A stretch of DNA of 64,000 nt from Microbacterium sp. Leaf159 (GTDB lineage: Bacteria > Actinomycetota > Actinomycetes > Actinomycetales > Microbacteriaceae). Positions 50,540 to 59,194 of this stretch are shown here, piece after piece. The stretch is from assembly GCF_001423615.1 (NCBI RefSeq), contig NZ_LMOU01000001.1:2251954-2315953 (forward strand), read 5' to 3'. A program made the translations under genes and the position numbers. The notes beneath the pieces were generated by a model. The model did not search any database. It was not told the origin of the DNA and was given only the letters and a program-made list of their open reading frames with translations. Each line of letters starts with the position of its first letter. The first letter of the stretch is position 1.

Positions 50540-51447
50540 TTGACGCTTCCCGCCGACAGGCCCGATCGCCAGAACCGCTGCAGCATCACGAACGCGAGGA
50601 TCAGGGGGAGCACCGAGACGAACGATCCGGCGATCACGAGCGTCGAGAACTCGGGGTTCTGCTGCACCTGGCTCTGCCACAGCGCGATGCCGACGCTGGA
50701 GGGGAACAGATCGCGGTTCTGCAGCATGATCAGCGGGAGCATGAAGTTGTTCCAGATGCCCACGAACTGGAAGAGGGCGATCGTGACGAATCCGGGGACG
50801 AGCATCGGCATCCCGACCTGCAGGAAGCTGCGGATGGGACCGGCGCCGTCGACCCTCGCGGCCTCGAGGGTCTCGGCCGGCAGATAGCCCGACGAGAACA
50901 CCCGCGCGAGGTAGACGCTGAAGGGGTTGCAGAGCGTCGGGATGAGCACCGCCCAGATCGTGTTGGTGAGTCCGATCGAGGCCGCGAGCAGGTAGAGCGG
51001 GATCACGGTGGCGGTGTTCGGGATCAGGACTCCCACGAGCACCGAGGCGTACAGCCCCCGCTTGCCGCGGAACTCGAACTTGTCGAACGCGTACCCGGCC
51101 ATGAGCGAGACGAATCCGCCGACGACGGCTCCGATCCCCGCGTAGAGGATGCTGTTCCCGAGCCAGCGGAGGAAGATCCCGTCGTCCTGCGCGAGCAGGC
51201 GCTGCAGGTTGACGATCAGGTCGGTGCCGAAGGCGAACGCGTTGCCCGAATAGAGGTCGCCGGCATCCTTTGTCGCCGCGAACACCAGCCAGAGCAGCGG
51301 CAGCACCATGTAGGCGGAACCGAGCACCAGCAGTCCGTTGACTCCGACCTTCGCGGCCGTGCGGCGGGAGGGTCGTGGCGAGCGCGAGCGCACCGGCTTC
51401 ACGGGGGTGGACGTCTGGGACGTCGGGCGATCGATCACGGCGGTCAT
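50536..51447 (-). CDS. Carbohydrate ABC transporter permease (MalG type)
   Basis: A 303-aa membrane subunit with six TM segments after a Pro/Arg-rich cytoplasmic tail. The EAA loop PAETLEAARVDGAGPIRSFLQVGMPMLVPGF is the CUT1-family ATPase contact; FEFRGKRGLYASVLVGVLIPNTATVIPLYLL is typical. ATG 51447 overlaps the MalF-type stop. No ATPase gene is in the operon, as usual for actinobacterial CUT1 systems that share one ATPase (MsiK-type) encoded elsewhere. Confidence 0.92.
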   Translation of the reverse strand: MTAVIDRPTSQTSTPVKPVRSRSPRPSRRTAAKVGVNGLLVLGSAYMVLPLLWLVFAATKDAGDLYSGNAFAFGTDLIVNLQRLLAQDDGIFLRWLGNSILYAGIGAVVGGFVSLMAGYAFDKFEFRGKRGLYASVLVGVLIPNTATVIPLYLLAASIGLTNTIWAVLIPTLCNPFSVYLARVFSSGYLPAETLEAARVDGAGPIRSFLQVGMPMLVPGFVTIALFQFVGIWNNFMLPLIMLQNRDLFPSSVGIALWQSQVQQNPEFSTLVIAGSFVSVLPLILAFVMLQRFWRSGLSAGSVK

Positions 51448-52373
51448 CGCGTCGGCTCCTTCGAGGTGAATCGGGTGACGACCCACGACAGCAGGCCGGC
51501 GAGCAGGGCGAGGATGATCGAGGCGGCGGCCGCCTGCGGGAGGTCGTTGCGGTTGAACGCCGCGTCGTAGGCCCACATGTTCGGCACCCAGGTGCTGGTC
51601 ACCGCCGTCGTCGCAGAGGACAGGATCTTCGGCTCGGTGAACAGCTGCAGCGAGCCGATCACGGTGAAGAGCAGCGCGACGCCGAGGGCCGGCCAGACGA
51701 GGGGCGTCTTGATCGACAGTGCGGTGCGGATCTCGCCCGCGCCGTCGACCTTCGCCGCTTCGAGGATCTCGCGGGGCACCGCCTGCAGCGCCGTGAAGAG
51801 GATGATGACGTTGTATCCGGCCCACTCCCACACTGCGATGTTGACCATCGAGGGGAGCACGAGCTGCACCGAGAGGAAGTCGATCCCGATGCCGCCTGAT
51901 TCGAGAGCCTTGACGATCGGGCTGACTCCCGGCGTGTAGAGATAGGCCCAGATCAGCGCGGCGATCACACCCGGAACAGCGTGCGGCAGGAACAGCAGCA
52001 GCTGGAACGCGCGCTTGGCGTAGGCGACCGCCGAGTCGAGCAGCAGCGCGAGCACGAGCGCGAACGCCAGCAGAGTCGGCACGTAGAGCAGGCAGTAGAT
52101 CGCCAGCCGCCCGAAGCCGTCGGTGAAGGTGGTGTCGCTCAGCACCTCGAGGTAGTTGCCGAGTCCGACGAACTCGACCGTCGCCCCGCCGAATCCGAGT
52201 CCGCTGCGTCGCTCGGCGAAGAGGCTCATTCCGATCGCGTAGATCACCGGGGCGATCATCGTGAGAGCGAACAGCACGAAGAAGGGGATCAGGAACACGG
52301 ATGCGGTGCGTCCGCCCGTTCCCGGAATCGTCTTCCTGCGGGTGCGCCTCGTGGCGGGTGCCTGAGTCGTCAT
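51444..52373 (-). CDS. Carbohydrate ABC transporter permease (MalF type)
   Basis: A 309-aa membrane subunit: FLIPFFVLFALTMIAPVIYAIGMSLF (TM1), GRLAIYCLLYVPTLLAFALVLALLLDS, FLPHAVPGVIAALIWAYLYTP, and the EAA loop PREILEAAKVDGAGEIRTALSIKTPLVWPAL. ATG 52373 has AAGGA about 8 nt upstream; its stop overlaps the MalG-type start. It pairs with MalG-type and the binding protein. Confidence 0.92.
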   Translation of the reverse strand: MTTQAPATRRTRRKTIPGTGGRTASVFLIPFFVLFALTMIAPVIYAIGMSLFAERRSGLGFGGATVEFVGLGNYLEVLSDTTFTDGFGRLAIYCLLYVPTLLAFALVLALLLDSAVAYAKRAFQLLLFLPHAVPGVIAALIWAYLYTPGVSPIVKALESGGIGIDFLSVQLVLPSMVNIAVWEWAGYNVIILFTALQAVPREILEAAKVDGAGEIRTALSIKTPLVWPALGVALLFTVIGSLQLFTEPKILSSATTAVTSTWVPNMWAYDAAFNRNDLPQAAAASIILALLAGLLSWVVTRFTSKEPTR

Positions 52374-52438
52374 GGTCTGTGTCCTTCGATCCGGACCGTC
52401 GGGCGGTGCGTCTTCGCGCCCGCCCGACGGTGCATCGG

Positions 52439-53734
52439 CTATTCCTTGATGTCGAGGCCGAGCTTCTCGAGCCCGCTGACCGTGGCCTTCTGGGTCGAGC
52501 TCAGCGCATCGCTCAGCGTCGGCGAGGCCGTGACGGAGTCTTTGAGCGCCGTCGCGGTGAGGTCGTACTTCGGTCCCCAGGCCCACGGGCCGAGGTCAGC
52601 GGACGCCTCGTCGAAGACCTCGTAGATGTCGTTCGCGTAGTAGTCGGTCGGCGCGACGGACGCGGCGACGTCATTGAGTCCGGGATACGCCAGGTACGCG
52701 GTGCCCACGGCGCCTCGCGCCTCGATCGCCTCGGGAGACGTGACGAGCCACTCGAGGAAGACCGCTGCCGCTGCCGCGTTGTCGGAGTTCTCGGGGATCG
52801 CGAAACTCGTGCCGCCGCTCAGCGCTCCGCTGGGCTCGCCATCCCACGACGGCGGGGCGGCGGCGATCCACTTGCCTGCCTGGCCCGACGCCTCGGTGCG
52901 GGTCTTCAGCGCAGATGCGCTCCATGATCCGCCGACCCACGCGTTGACCACTCCGCTGTTCAGATCGGCGGTCCATTCGTCGCTGAAGCCGAGCTGCTTC
53001 TTGACCAGGTCCTCGTCGATCAGACGCTGCCAGTAGTCGGCGACCTCCTGCGACTCCTCGTCATCGACGGCGACCTTCCAGCTGTCGTCCTCGACGCTGA
53101 ACCACTCGGCTCCCGCCTGCCACGACATCGGTGCGAGCTGCGGCTCGTTCGTGAAGAAGCTCGTGAGGTAGGCGTCGGGGTTGACGGCCTTGACGGCGCG
53201 GGCCGCCTCTTCGAATTCGTCCCACGTCGTGGGCACGTCGACACCCGCGGCCTCGAGCACGTCCTGTCGGTACCAGATGACCATCGGCGGGGCGTCGTAC
53301 GGCAGGGCGTAGGCCGCGTCGCCGAACGACACGAGGTTGCGCACCTGCTCGTCGTACTCGCCCAGCACGTCACCCGACACCAGTTCGTCGACGGGTGCGA
53401 GCTGCTCCGCCGCCACGAATCCGGGAAGCCGGTCGTACTCGATTCCGACGACGTCGGGTCCGCTGCCGGATTCGATGGCTGCGGAGAGCTTCGTGTATCC
53501 GCCGTTCGCCCCGTTCGGGATCTCCTCGAAGGTGACCGTGATGTCGTCCTGGCTCGCGTTGAAGGCGGCGGCGACGTCGGACATGCCGCTCAGGAACGAC
53601 CAGAAGGTGACCTCACCCTTCGGGGTCTCTGTCGTCACCGGCTCGGCTGCCGGACCGCCGGCAGCGCATCCCGCGACGAGGACGGAAGTGGCGGCCAGAG
53701 CCACCACAGAGAGGGAAGTTCGATGCAGGGACAT
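52439..53734 (-). CDS. Carbohydrate ABC transporter substrate-binding lipoprotein
   Basis: A 431-aa exported lipoprotein. Signal MSLHRTSLSVVALAATSVLVAGC with lipobox VAGC. Mature CUT1-family features: GEVTFWSFLSGMSDVAAAFNASQDDITVTFEEIPNG, GSGPDVVGIEYDRLPGFVAA, YALPYDAPPMVIWYRQDVLEAAGVDVPTTWDEFEEAARAV, NAWVGGSWSASAL. ATG 53734 has AAAGGAG about 7 nt upstream. Likely specific for an oligosaccharide or sugar acid; the downstream hydroxyacid dehydrogenase hints at the latter. Confidence 0.9.
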   Translation of the reverse strand: MSLHRTSLSVVALAATSVLVAGCAAGGPAAEPVTTETPKGEVTFWSFLSGMSDVAAAFNASQDDITVTFEEIPNGANGGYTKLSAAIESGSGPDVVGIEYDRLPGFVAAEQLAPVDELVSGDVLGEYDEQVRNLVSFGDAAYALPYDAPPMVIWYRQDVLEAAGVDVPTTWDEFEEAARAVKAVNPDAYLTSFFTNEPQLAPMSWQAGAEWFSVEDDSWKVAVDDEESQEVADYWQRLIDEDLVKKQLGFSDEWTADLNSGVVNAWVGGSWSASALKTRTEASGQAGKWIAAAPPSWDGEPSGALSGGTSFAIPENSDNAAAAAVFLEWLVTSPEAIEARGAVGTAYLAYPGLNDVAASVAPTDYYANDIYEVFDEASADLGPWAWGPKYDLTATALKDSVTASPTLSDALSSTQKATVSGLEKLGLDIKE

Positions 53735-53813
53735 CGCGGGTTCTCCTTTGAATCGTTGACCGTGCGAGTTCGATCATTCGTCACGCGGCACGATTCACCA
53801 ACCGAAGAGGCCG

Positions 53814-53833
53814 ATTTACAACAAAACCTAACA
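53814..53833. promoter_or_regulatory. Candidate regulator site before the sugar ABC operon
   Basis: Two adjacent 10-bp blocks (ATTTACAACA, AAACCTAACA) match the exact repeat GAATCCAACA found before the regulator at 6 and 7 of 10 positions. Weak but in the right place, immediately after the regulator stop. Confidence 0.35.
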
Positions 53834-53834
53834 A

Positions 53835-54926
53835 TCAGGACATGCGGACCGTCGACTCACGCACCACCAGCGCGGGCAGCAGAGCCATCCGCACGGACGT
53901 GTGGGCCGCGCCAGACGGCTGCTTCAGCCGGTCCACGCAGAGGCGGAGAGCCGCATGACCGAGCTCATGCTTCGGTGGCGCTACCGCGGTGAGGGGAACC
54001 GTCGCGAAACCGGCGACCTCGTCGTCATACGCCACGACCGCGAAGTCGTGCGGCACCCGCAGCCCCCTCTCGAGCACGAGATCGAGGAACGCCATCGCGT
54101 CGGCATCGCCGAGCAGGATCGCGGCCGTGATCCCCTCCGCGAGGCAGTCGTCGAGGAGCGCGCCCAGTTCGACGATGTTCGCGTTGTCGCCGATCTGCGG
54201 ATGCGAGAGATCTCGCCGCAGTGCCCGCGCTGCGCCCGGATCGAGGGCGCCCATCGCGCGTCGGAACCCGGCGTCGAGTCCCGCCACCGTCGCTGCGGGG
54301 CGCGCAGCGAGCGCGATTCCGAGATGCCCCTGCTCGGCGAGATGGCGCACTGCGACCTCGGCGCCATGCGCATGGTCGGTGCGGACCCACTCGAGCTTTC
54401 CGGCGAGCGGGTCGTCGACCGACCTCTCGACCATCACCACGGGAAGGGCCACCTCCGACAGCATCCGCTGCAGAGGGGAGTCCCGGGCGAGGGTGGCCTG
54501 GGGCGTGATCATCAGAGCATCCACCCCGCTCGCGATCAGTCGCTCGGCTTGACGCAGCTCCTCCTGCTCGGAGTAGTTCGATGCGCCGACCACGAGGCGG
54601 CAGTTCGACTCGTGAGCCGCCTGGCTCGCGCCGCGGATCACTTCGGGGAAGTAGTACCGAGTGGTCGGGACGATCATTCCGATCGTCGCCACCGGCCTCG
54701 GCCGGATGGCACCCTGCTCGGCGTCCCGGGACTGCTGCTGCGCCACCGCGGGAGAGATCGCCCCGCCATGCACCTTGACGAGCAGCCCGCGCTCCTCGAG
54801 GGTGACGAGGTCACGCCACAGAGTCATGGTCGTCACGCCGAGGCGTGCGGCGAGGGCCGTGCTCGACAGCGAGCCACGCATCTCGAGTTCGCGCAGGATC
54901 GCATCGTGACGCGCTGCGGCGGGCAT
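53835..54926 (-). CDS. Chimeric regulator: DeoR-type HTH with LacI-type sugar-binding domain
   Basis: A 363-aa regulator. The N-terminal HTH (RHDAILRELEMRGSLSSTALAARLGVTTMTLWRDLVTLEERGLLVKVHGGAI) is of DeoR type, ending in the DeoR-like KVHGGA. From about residue 88 it is a periplasmic-binding-protein-like effector domain (IGMIVPTTRYYFPEVIRGASQAAHESNCRLVVGASNYSEQEE, GVDALMITPQ, AVVAYDDEVAGFATVPLTAVAPPKHELGHAAL) as in LacI/GalR. ATG 54926 has GGAGGA about 4 nt upstream; an earlier in-frame ATG lacks this. It precedes the sugar ABC operon and very likely controls it and itself in response to a sugar. Confidence 0.88.
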   Translation of the reverse strand: MPAAARHDAILRELEMRGSLSSTALAARLGVTTMTLWRDLVTLEERGLLVKVHGGAISPAVAQQQSRDAEQGAIRPRPVATIGMIVPTTRYYFPEVIRGASQAAHESNCRLVVGASNYSEQEELRQAERLIASGVDALMITPQATLARDSPLQRMLSEVALPVVMVERSVDDPLAGKLEWVRTDHAHGAEVAVRHLAEQGHLGIALAARPAATVAGLDAGFRRAMGALDPGAARALRRDLSHPQIGDNANIVELGALLDDCLAEGITAAILLGDADAMAFLDLVLERGLRVPHDFAVVAYDDEVAGFATVPLTAVAPPKHELGHAALRLCVDRLKQPSGAAHTSVRMALLPALVVRESTVRMS

Positions 54927-54948
54927 CGTTCCTCCGTCGGGGATCCTC

Positions 54949-54968
54949 GAATCCAACAGAATCCAACA
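54949..54968. promoter_or_regulatory. Exact tandem repeat GAATCCAACA x2 before the regulator
   Basis: Two identical 10-bp units in direct orientation, one helical turn apart, 22 bp upstream of the regulator ATG. It is a probable autoregulatory site for a DeoR-type HTH. Confidence 0.5.
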
Positions 54969-55008
54969 TAGCCGGGGTCGGGCTGGGGATCGGGGCGAGA
55001 CCGATCGC

Positions 55009-56469
55009 TTACCGCAGCCCGAGCGGACCGAGCACGATGCGCTGGCGCGTGCGCACCCAGATCACACCGTCTTCTCGCCGCTCGGCACGGGTGGCGAACC
55101 GATAGCGATACGACACGGCCCGCACCCACCGAGGCGGTTCACCGTCGAACGGGTCTCTGCGCAACAGGGCGAGCGTCGGAGCATCTGCCTCGAGCAATCG
55201 CAGCAGGAAGACCGTGAACCAGTCGTCGAGGGAGCGCCCGAGCGGCAGGAACCACATCAGCCAGTCGAGGCGCAGGTGGTACGGCGCGAATTGGCGCGGG
55301 ATGCGGCGCACATCGCCCGGCTTGCCCGTGAACTCGTACTCCTGCCAGAGCAGGCCGTCGTCATCCACCGACCCCTCGACCACGATCTCGACCCGCTCCT
55401 TCGTGACAGTGCCGAAGGCGCCATACGCGTTGGCGAGCTGCCAGCGGTTGAAGCTCGCGTTCATCGCCTGGCGCCGCGCGAAGAGGTTGCGCAGCGCCGG
55501 CCAGCTCACCACGAGGTACAGCAGCGCCACCGCCGCGGTGATCACGAACCAGTACAGCGGGATGCCGGGCCACGGCACCTCGCCGGCTGTCACGCTCCCG
55601 ATGCCCGGCAGCCCGATCGCCGAGAACGCGATCACGATCGTCACCCAGTTCAACCACGCGAAGTTGCCCGTCGCGACGAGCCACACCTGCGTCGCAATCA
55701 TGATCGCCGCAGCCACGACCCCGACGATCTGCGGCACCGGCCCCGGCACCCACGCCGACAGGAGCGGCGCGAACACGAAGAACGGCACCACGAGCTGCGC
55801 GAAATGATTGCCGATGACCTCGCCCCGATGCACCCAGCGCGGCAGCAGGTGGGCCTGCCTGCTGAGCGGCCCGGGCATCGGCTGCGTCTCGTGGTGATAG
55901 GTGAGGGCCGTGAGGTCGCGCCACTCCTGTCCGCCACGGATCTTGATCATCCCGGCGCCGAACTCCACGCGGAACAGCAGCCACCAGAACAGCACGATCA
56001 CGATGGTCGGCGGCGGTTGGTCGTTCGAGCCGAGGAAGGCGGCGAGGAACCCCGCCTCGAGCAGCAGCATCTCCCACCCGAACGAATAGAACGTCTGCCC
56101 GATGCTGACGATGGACATGTACCCGAGCCACAGTGCCAGGAAGCACAGCATCGGCACCCACGGCGGCCCCCACTGCGGGATGCCGAGGACGAGCACGGCC
56201 GAGAGCGCGATCCCCGCCCCACACAACAGCACGAGTCGTCTGTCCGAATACCGGATGCGGAGGAACAGGGTCGGATGCAGCATCCGCCGTCGTTCCTTCT
56301 TCTCGGCGATCCACTCGAGCAGCACCGGAGCAGGCAGCAGCCCGCGCTCGCCGAGGAGCGGGCGGAACTGATTCAGCGTCGAGAGGAACGCGACGAGATA
56401 CAGCGCCGCGACGCCCCGCTGCAGGACCTCGCGGGCGAACCCGAAGTCGACCGCCGCGAACCCGTCCAC
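55009..56469 (-). CDS. Lipase maturation factor (LMF1)-like membrane protein
   Basis: A 486-aa protein with about nine to ten TM segments, matching the LMF family: FLSTLNQFRPLLGERGLLP, IGQTFYSFGWEMLLLEAGFLAAFLG, VLFWWLLFRVEFGAGMIKIRGGQEWRDLTALTYHHETQPMPGPLSR, then C-terminal EYEFTGKPGDVRRIPRQFAPYHLRLDWLMWFLPL and FLLRLLEADAPTLALLRRDPF. In animals LMF1 helps fold lipases in the ER; the bacterial role is unknown. GTG 56469 is a reasonable start, no strong Shine-Dalgarno. It stands alone, with a terminator-like hairpin upstream. Confidence 0.85.
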   Translation of the reverse strand: MDGFAAVDFGFAREVLQRGVAALYLVAFLSTLNQFRPLLGERGLLPAPVLLEWIAEKKERRRMLHPTLFLRIRYSDRRLVLLCGAGIALSAVLVLGIPQWGPPWVPMLCFLALWLGYMSIVSIGQTFYSFGWEMLLLEAGFLAAFLGSNDQPPPTIVIVLFWWLLFRVEFGAGMIKIRGGQEWRDLTALTYHHETQPMPGPLSRQAHLLPRWVHRGEVIGNHFAQLVVPFFVFAPLLSAWVPGPVPQIVGVVAAAIMIATQVWLVATGNFAWLNWVTIVIAFSAIGLPGIGSVTAGEVPWPGIPLYWFVITAAVALLYLVVSWPALRNLFARRQAMNASFNRWQLANAYGAFGTVTKERVEIVVEGSVDDDGLLWQEYEFTGKPGDVRRIPRQFAPYHLRLDWLMWFLPLGRSLDDWFTVFLLRLLEADAPTLALLRRDPFDGEPPRWVRAVSYRYRFATRAERREDGVIWVRTRQRIVLGPLGLR

Positions 56470-56528
56470 GGCGACAGGCTACGCCCGGGTCGGGTCACTC
56501 GCGGAGGGGGTTGCGCCCGGCGACGCTG

Positions 56529-56609
56529 CGCCCCGGGAGGAGAACCACCGCACGGGAGGAGGAATCCCGACGGACCCTCCTTCCCAGGCGCAGTTCTCTT
56601 CCCGGGGCG
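56529..56609 (-). terminator. Long hairpin after the surface-protein gene
   Basis: A 17-bp stem: CGCCCCGGGAGGAGAAC (56529-56545) with GTTCTCTTCCCGGGGCG (56593-56609), one G-T wobble. Inside, GGGA-GGAGG can pair with CCTCC-TTCCC. It starts 11 bp after the stop on the minus strand. Confidence 0.6.
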
Positions 56610-56620
56610 ACAGGTCAGAG

Positions 56621-58903
56621 TCATCCGCCCTGTGCAGCGACGCGTTTCTCGGCGAGACGACCGCGCCGCACACGACGCGCCTCGAGCAGCAAGGCACCCA
56701 TGAGGGCGAGACCGATCAGCACGCTTCCGGCGAGCGTGAAGCCGAGCGAGCCCGGGCCTCCCGCGGCCGGCAGCACGAAGGCGGGCACGTCGCGGACCGA
56801 GATCGTGTTCGCTGCCACGGTGACCTGCGGACTCGACTGCCCCGCCGCGATCGACAGCACGCCGGTCGACGACACCACGACCTTGACGGGCTCGGCGAGC
56901 AGCGCGAACCCTTCGGGCGCCTTGGTCTCCTCGAGCCAGTAGGTGCCCGGGCGCACGCCGGCCGCGGTGAAGGTGCCGATCTCGGCCCCCGCGACCAGCC
57001 CCGGCACGACCGCGACCCCCGGAGCACCCGCGACATCGGTGAGCAGTCGGAACCCCGATCCGTCCATGCGCACCCAGTCGCCGTTCGTGTCCTCTCCGAT
57101 CTTCTCGATCAGGATCGAGACCAGGATCTCGCGGGTGGTCGCATTCGCCGGATCGGTGTCGGTGATCCGCGCTCCGCCGGATGCCGGTTGCCCCGATGCG
57201 GTCGCGGTGTTCGTGTGCAGCGTGCTGCCCGTCGTCGGCGCGGCGCGGGTTGCAGTGAAGACGGCCACCTCGCCCGGGTCGAGCGTGCCGTCCCAGATCC
57301 CGACCGGGACGATCCCTGCCGCCGCGATGACGTTGTCGGTGAGCTGCACGGCGGTCAGCGGCACATTGCCGGTGTTCGTCACCCGGAACTCGAATGAGAG
57401 CGTCGACCCCGCGTCGACGAGGACCCCGGGGGCGGTGTTCGCGTCGTTCCCGTTCACGAGCTTGACGACCTCGATCCCGGGCGTCGCCGCAGCGACGGTC
57501 AGGATGTAGTCCTCGGCCTCTCCGGACTGCGCGATCCCGCGAGGATCCACCACTTCCGATGCTGTGAACGCCGTCCGCAGTCGCAGGTACGTGTCGCCGA
57601 CCACCGCGGCCCCCGGCACCGTCCAGGTCAGGTTCACCGACGTCGCTCCTGCGATGAACACCGCCTGCACCCGCTCGGTGGCATCGAAGATCCCGTTCCT
57701 GTTGACATCGATCCATCCGGCGACCGTCCCCGGCAGCGTCGTGCCCGTCAGCGGAATCGTGAGCGAGTACGGCATACCTCTGATCGCGCTCGGGGCGCGC
57801 ACGCCGTCGCCGATCGCGTCATCGGTGTCGAGCGACGCGGTGGCGCTGGACTTCGGTGACAGTGTGGGCTTCGCCGTGGCGTCGGCATCCGATGTGATGC
57901 CCGCTCCGAGATGCAGCGGGCCCTGCACGTGCACCGCGGCCTGAGCCGCGTCGTAGCTGCTGGGCGCATCGCCCATGTCCTCATGCAGGCGGATCGACAG
58001 GCGGAAGAGGTCGGCGAGACGCGTGCCCAGGTCGGCCGTGTTGTATCCGCTGGCCCAGCCGTCGGCGACCGGGGCCCGTTGGATGTGCGTGCCGATGCTG
58101 AACGTCACCGCCTGGAAGGTGCCCTTCAGGGCCACGGATCCGCACCCTGCGAGCGAGGTGCTCGTCATCGTGCGCCCACCGAGCTCGGCAGCATCCGGCA
58201 GGATCGTGTCGCATCGGGAGCTGCTCGACTTCACCGCGGTGGTGAGGCTCGTGGCCGTCATGCTGAAGTTCTGCGCGCCCGCGATCGGCGAGAAGGTCAC
58301 CCCGGGGGTGGTGATGTCGAGCTGGATGTCGATCCACCCGGCGGCGGTCTTGTCGCCGTCCGCGTTCGTTCCGACGGTGAGGCCGTTGCCGCTGATGATG
58401 TTGCAGTAGGTCTCCGATGTGTTGCGCACCTCTGCGCACTGCGCGTAGCCGCCGAGCCCCGAGATGTCGAGGATGGGGTCGGTGACCGCGCGGTTGAAGG
58501 TGACGGTGAGCGTTCCGTTGCCGGGGCAGAACCCCGTGAAGTTCAGGGTGCCGCACATGCCCGCATAGGCCTCGAGCCCCACCGTGGGCGTCGTCGCAGG
58601 GTCGAGCCCCGGCGCGAACATGGCAGAGGTCGCGCCGTACGCCGAGTGCGGAGTGGTCGCGAGGAACTGCACGCCTGCCGACCCGTACTGCGTGGTCGCC
58701 TGCGTGAGCGACAGCGTCGCCGTGACGCCACCCCGATAGTTCATGGTCGAGGTCGTCGCGGTGCGGGTGACGCTCACCGCATCCTCGACCGCTTCGGCCG
58801 GCTCCTGCGTGGTCGGGAGCCCTCCGGCCAGGAGGATCACGCCGATCAGCGCCACCCCCACCAGGGTGCGAAAGCGACGTCTCCGCGGTGCTGCTGCTGT
58901 CAT
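56621..58903 (-). CDS. Large surface protein: GEVED-type, DUF11-like and SpaA-like domains with LPxxG-like anchor
   Basis: A 760-aa exported protein. Signal: basic RRRRFRT then LVGVALIGVILLAGGLPTT. Domains in order: a beta-rich N-terminal region (residues about 40-300), GDAPSSYDAAQ and GWIDVNRNGIFDATERVQAVF to SGEAEDYILTV (GEVED type, 310-480), a DUF11-like repeat (PGIEVVKLVNGNDANTAPG, FEFRVTNTGNVPLTAVQLTDN), a SpaA-like module (GVRPGTYWLEETKAPEGFALL), then LPAAGGPGS, a TM helix and ARRVRRGR tail, the layout of a sortase substrate. ATG 58903 has GGAGG 5 nt upstream. No sortase gene is in the window. Probably an adhesin or matrix protein. Confidence 0.85.
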   Translation of the reverse strand: MTAAAPRRRRFRTLVGVALIGVILLAGGLPTTQEPAEAVEDAVSVTRTATTSTMNYRGGVTATLSLTQATTQYGSAGVQFLATTPHSAYGATSAMFAPGLDPATTPTVGLEAYAGMCGTLNFTGFCPGNGTLTVTFNRAVTDPILDISGLGGYAQCAEVRNTSETYCNIISGNGLTVGTNADGDKTAAGWIDIQLDITTPGVTFSPIAGAQNFSMTATSLTTAVKSSSSRCDTILPDAAELGGRTMTSTSLAGCGSVALKGTFQAVTFSIGTHIQRAPVADGWASGYNTADLGTRLADLFRLSIRLHEDMGDAPSSYDAAQAAVHVQGPLHLGAGITSDADATAKPTLSPKSSATASLDTDDAIGDGVRAPSAIRGMPYSLTIPLTGTTLPGTVAGWIDVNRNGIFDATERVQAVFIAGATSVNLTWTVPGAAVVGDTYLRLRTAFTASEVVDPRGIAQSGEAEDYILTVAAATPGIEVVKLVNGNDANTAPGVLVDAGSTLSFEFRVTNTGNVPLTAVQLTDNVIAAAGIVPVGIWDGTLDPGEVAVFTATRAAPTTGSTLHTNTATASGQPASGGARITDTDPANATTREILVSILIEKIGEDTNGDWVRMDGSGFRLLTDVAGAPGVAVVPGLVAGAEIGTFTAAGVRPGTYWLEETKAPEGFALLAEPVKVVVSSTGVLSIAAGQSSPQVTVAANTISVRDVPAFVLPAAGGPGSLGFTLAGSVLIGLALMGALLLEARRVRRGRLAEKRVAAQGG

Positions 58904-59194
58904 CAGGTCCTCCATCGACGGGACACAGCCGCGCGGAGTTCCAGGACCCGATCGTGGACCGGAGGGCGCATCGTTCAGCCCCGGCGAAGCATGTGTGAGA
59001 GAGCGGTCGAAGATTCGACCCACACACAGGACAGTGGCGCTGCCCGTTCGTGACGACGTGCCGGATGCGCTGTTTCAGTACATCGGTACATCAATGGGTG
59101 GGCACCGGACACAGCGATGGGCGGAGGATCCGCATCGGATCCTCCGCCCATCGGAGTGACGTCCGCCCCACACTGTGGAGCGAGCAGAGTCAGG
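58904..59194. other. Spacer of 291 bp between betaine operon and surface protein
   Basis: No gene seen. It holds the terminator of the betaine operon (59115-59153) and, toward 58904, the promoter of the surface-protein gene. A short direct repeat GTACATC occurs twice near 59080-59095. No clear -35/-10 pair could be chosen. Confidence 0.5.
59115..59153 (-). terminator. Perfect 17-bp hairpin after the betaine operon
   Basis: CGATGGGCGGAGGATCC (59115-59131) and GGATCCTCCGCCCATCG (59137-59153) pair perfectly around a 5-nt loop, 41 bp after the stop. No U-tract. The strongest hairpin in the window. Confidence 0.7.
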
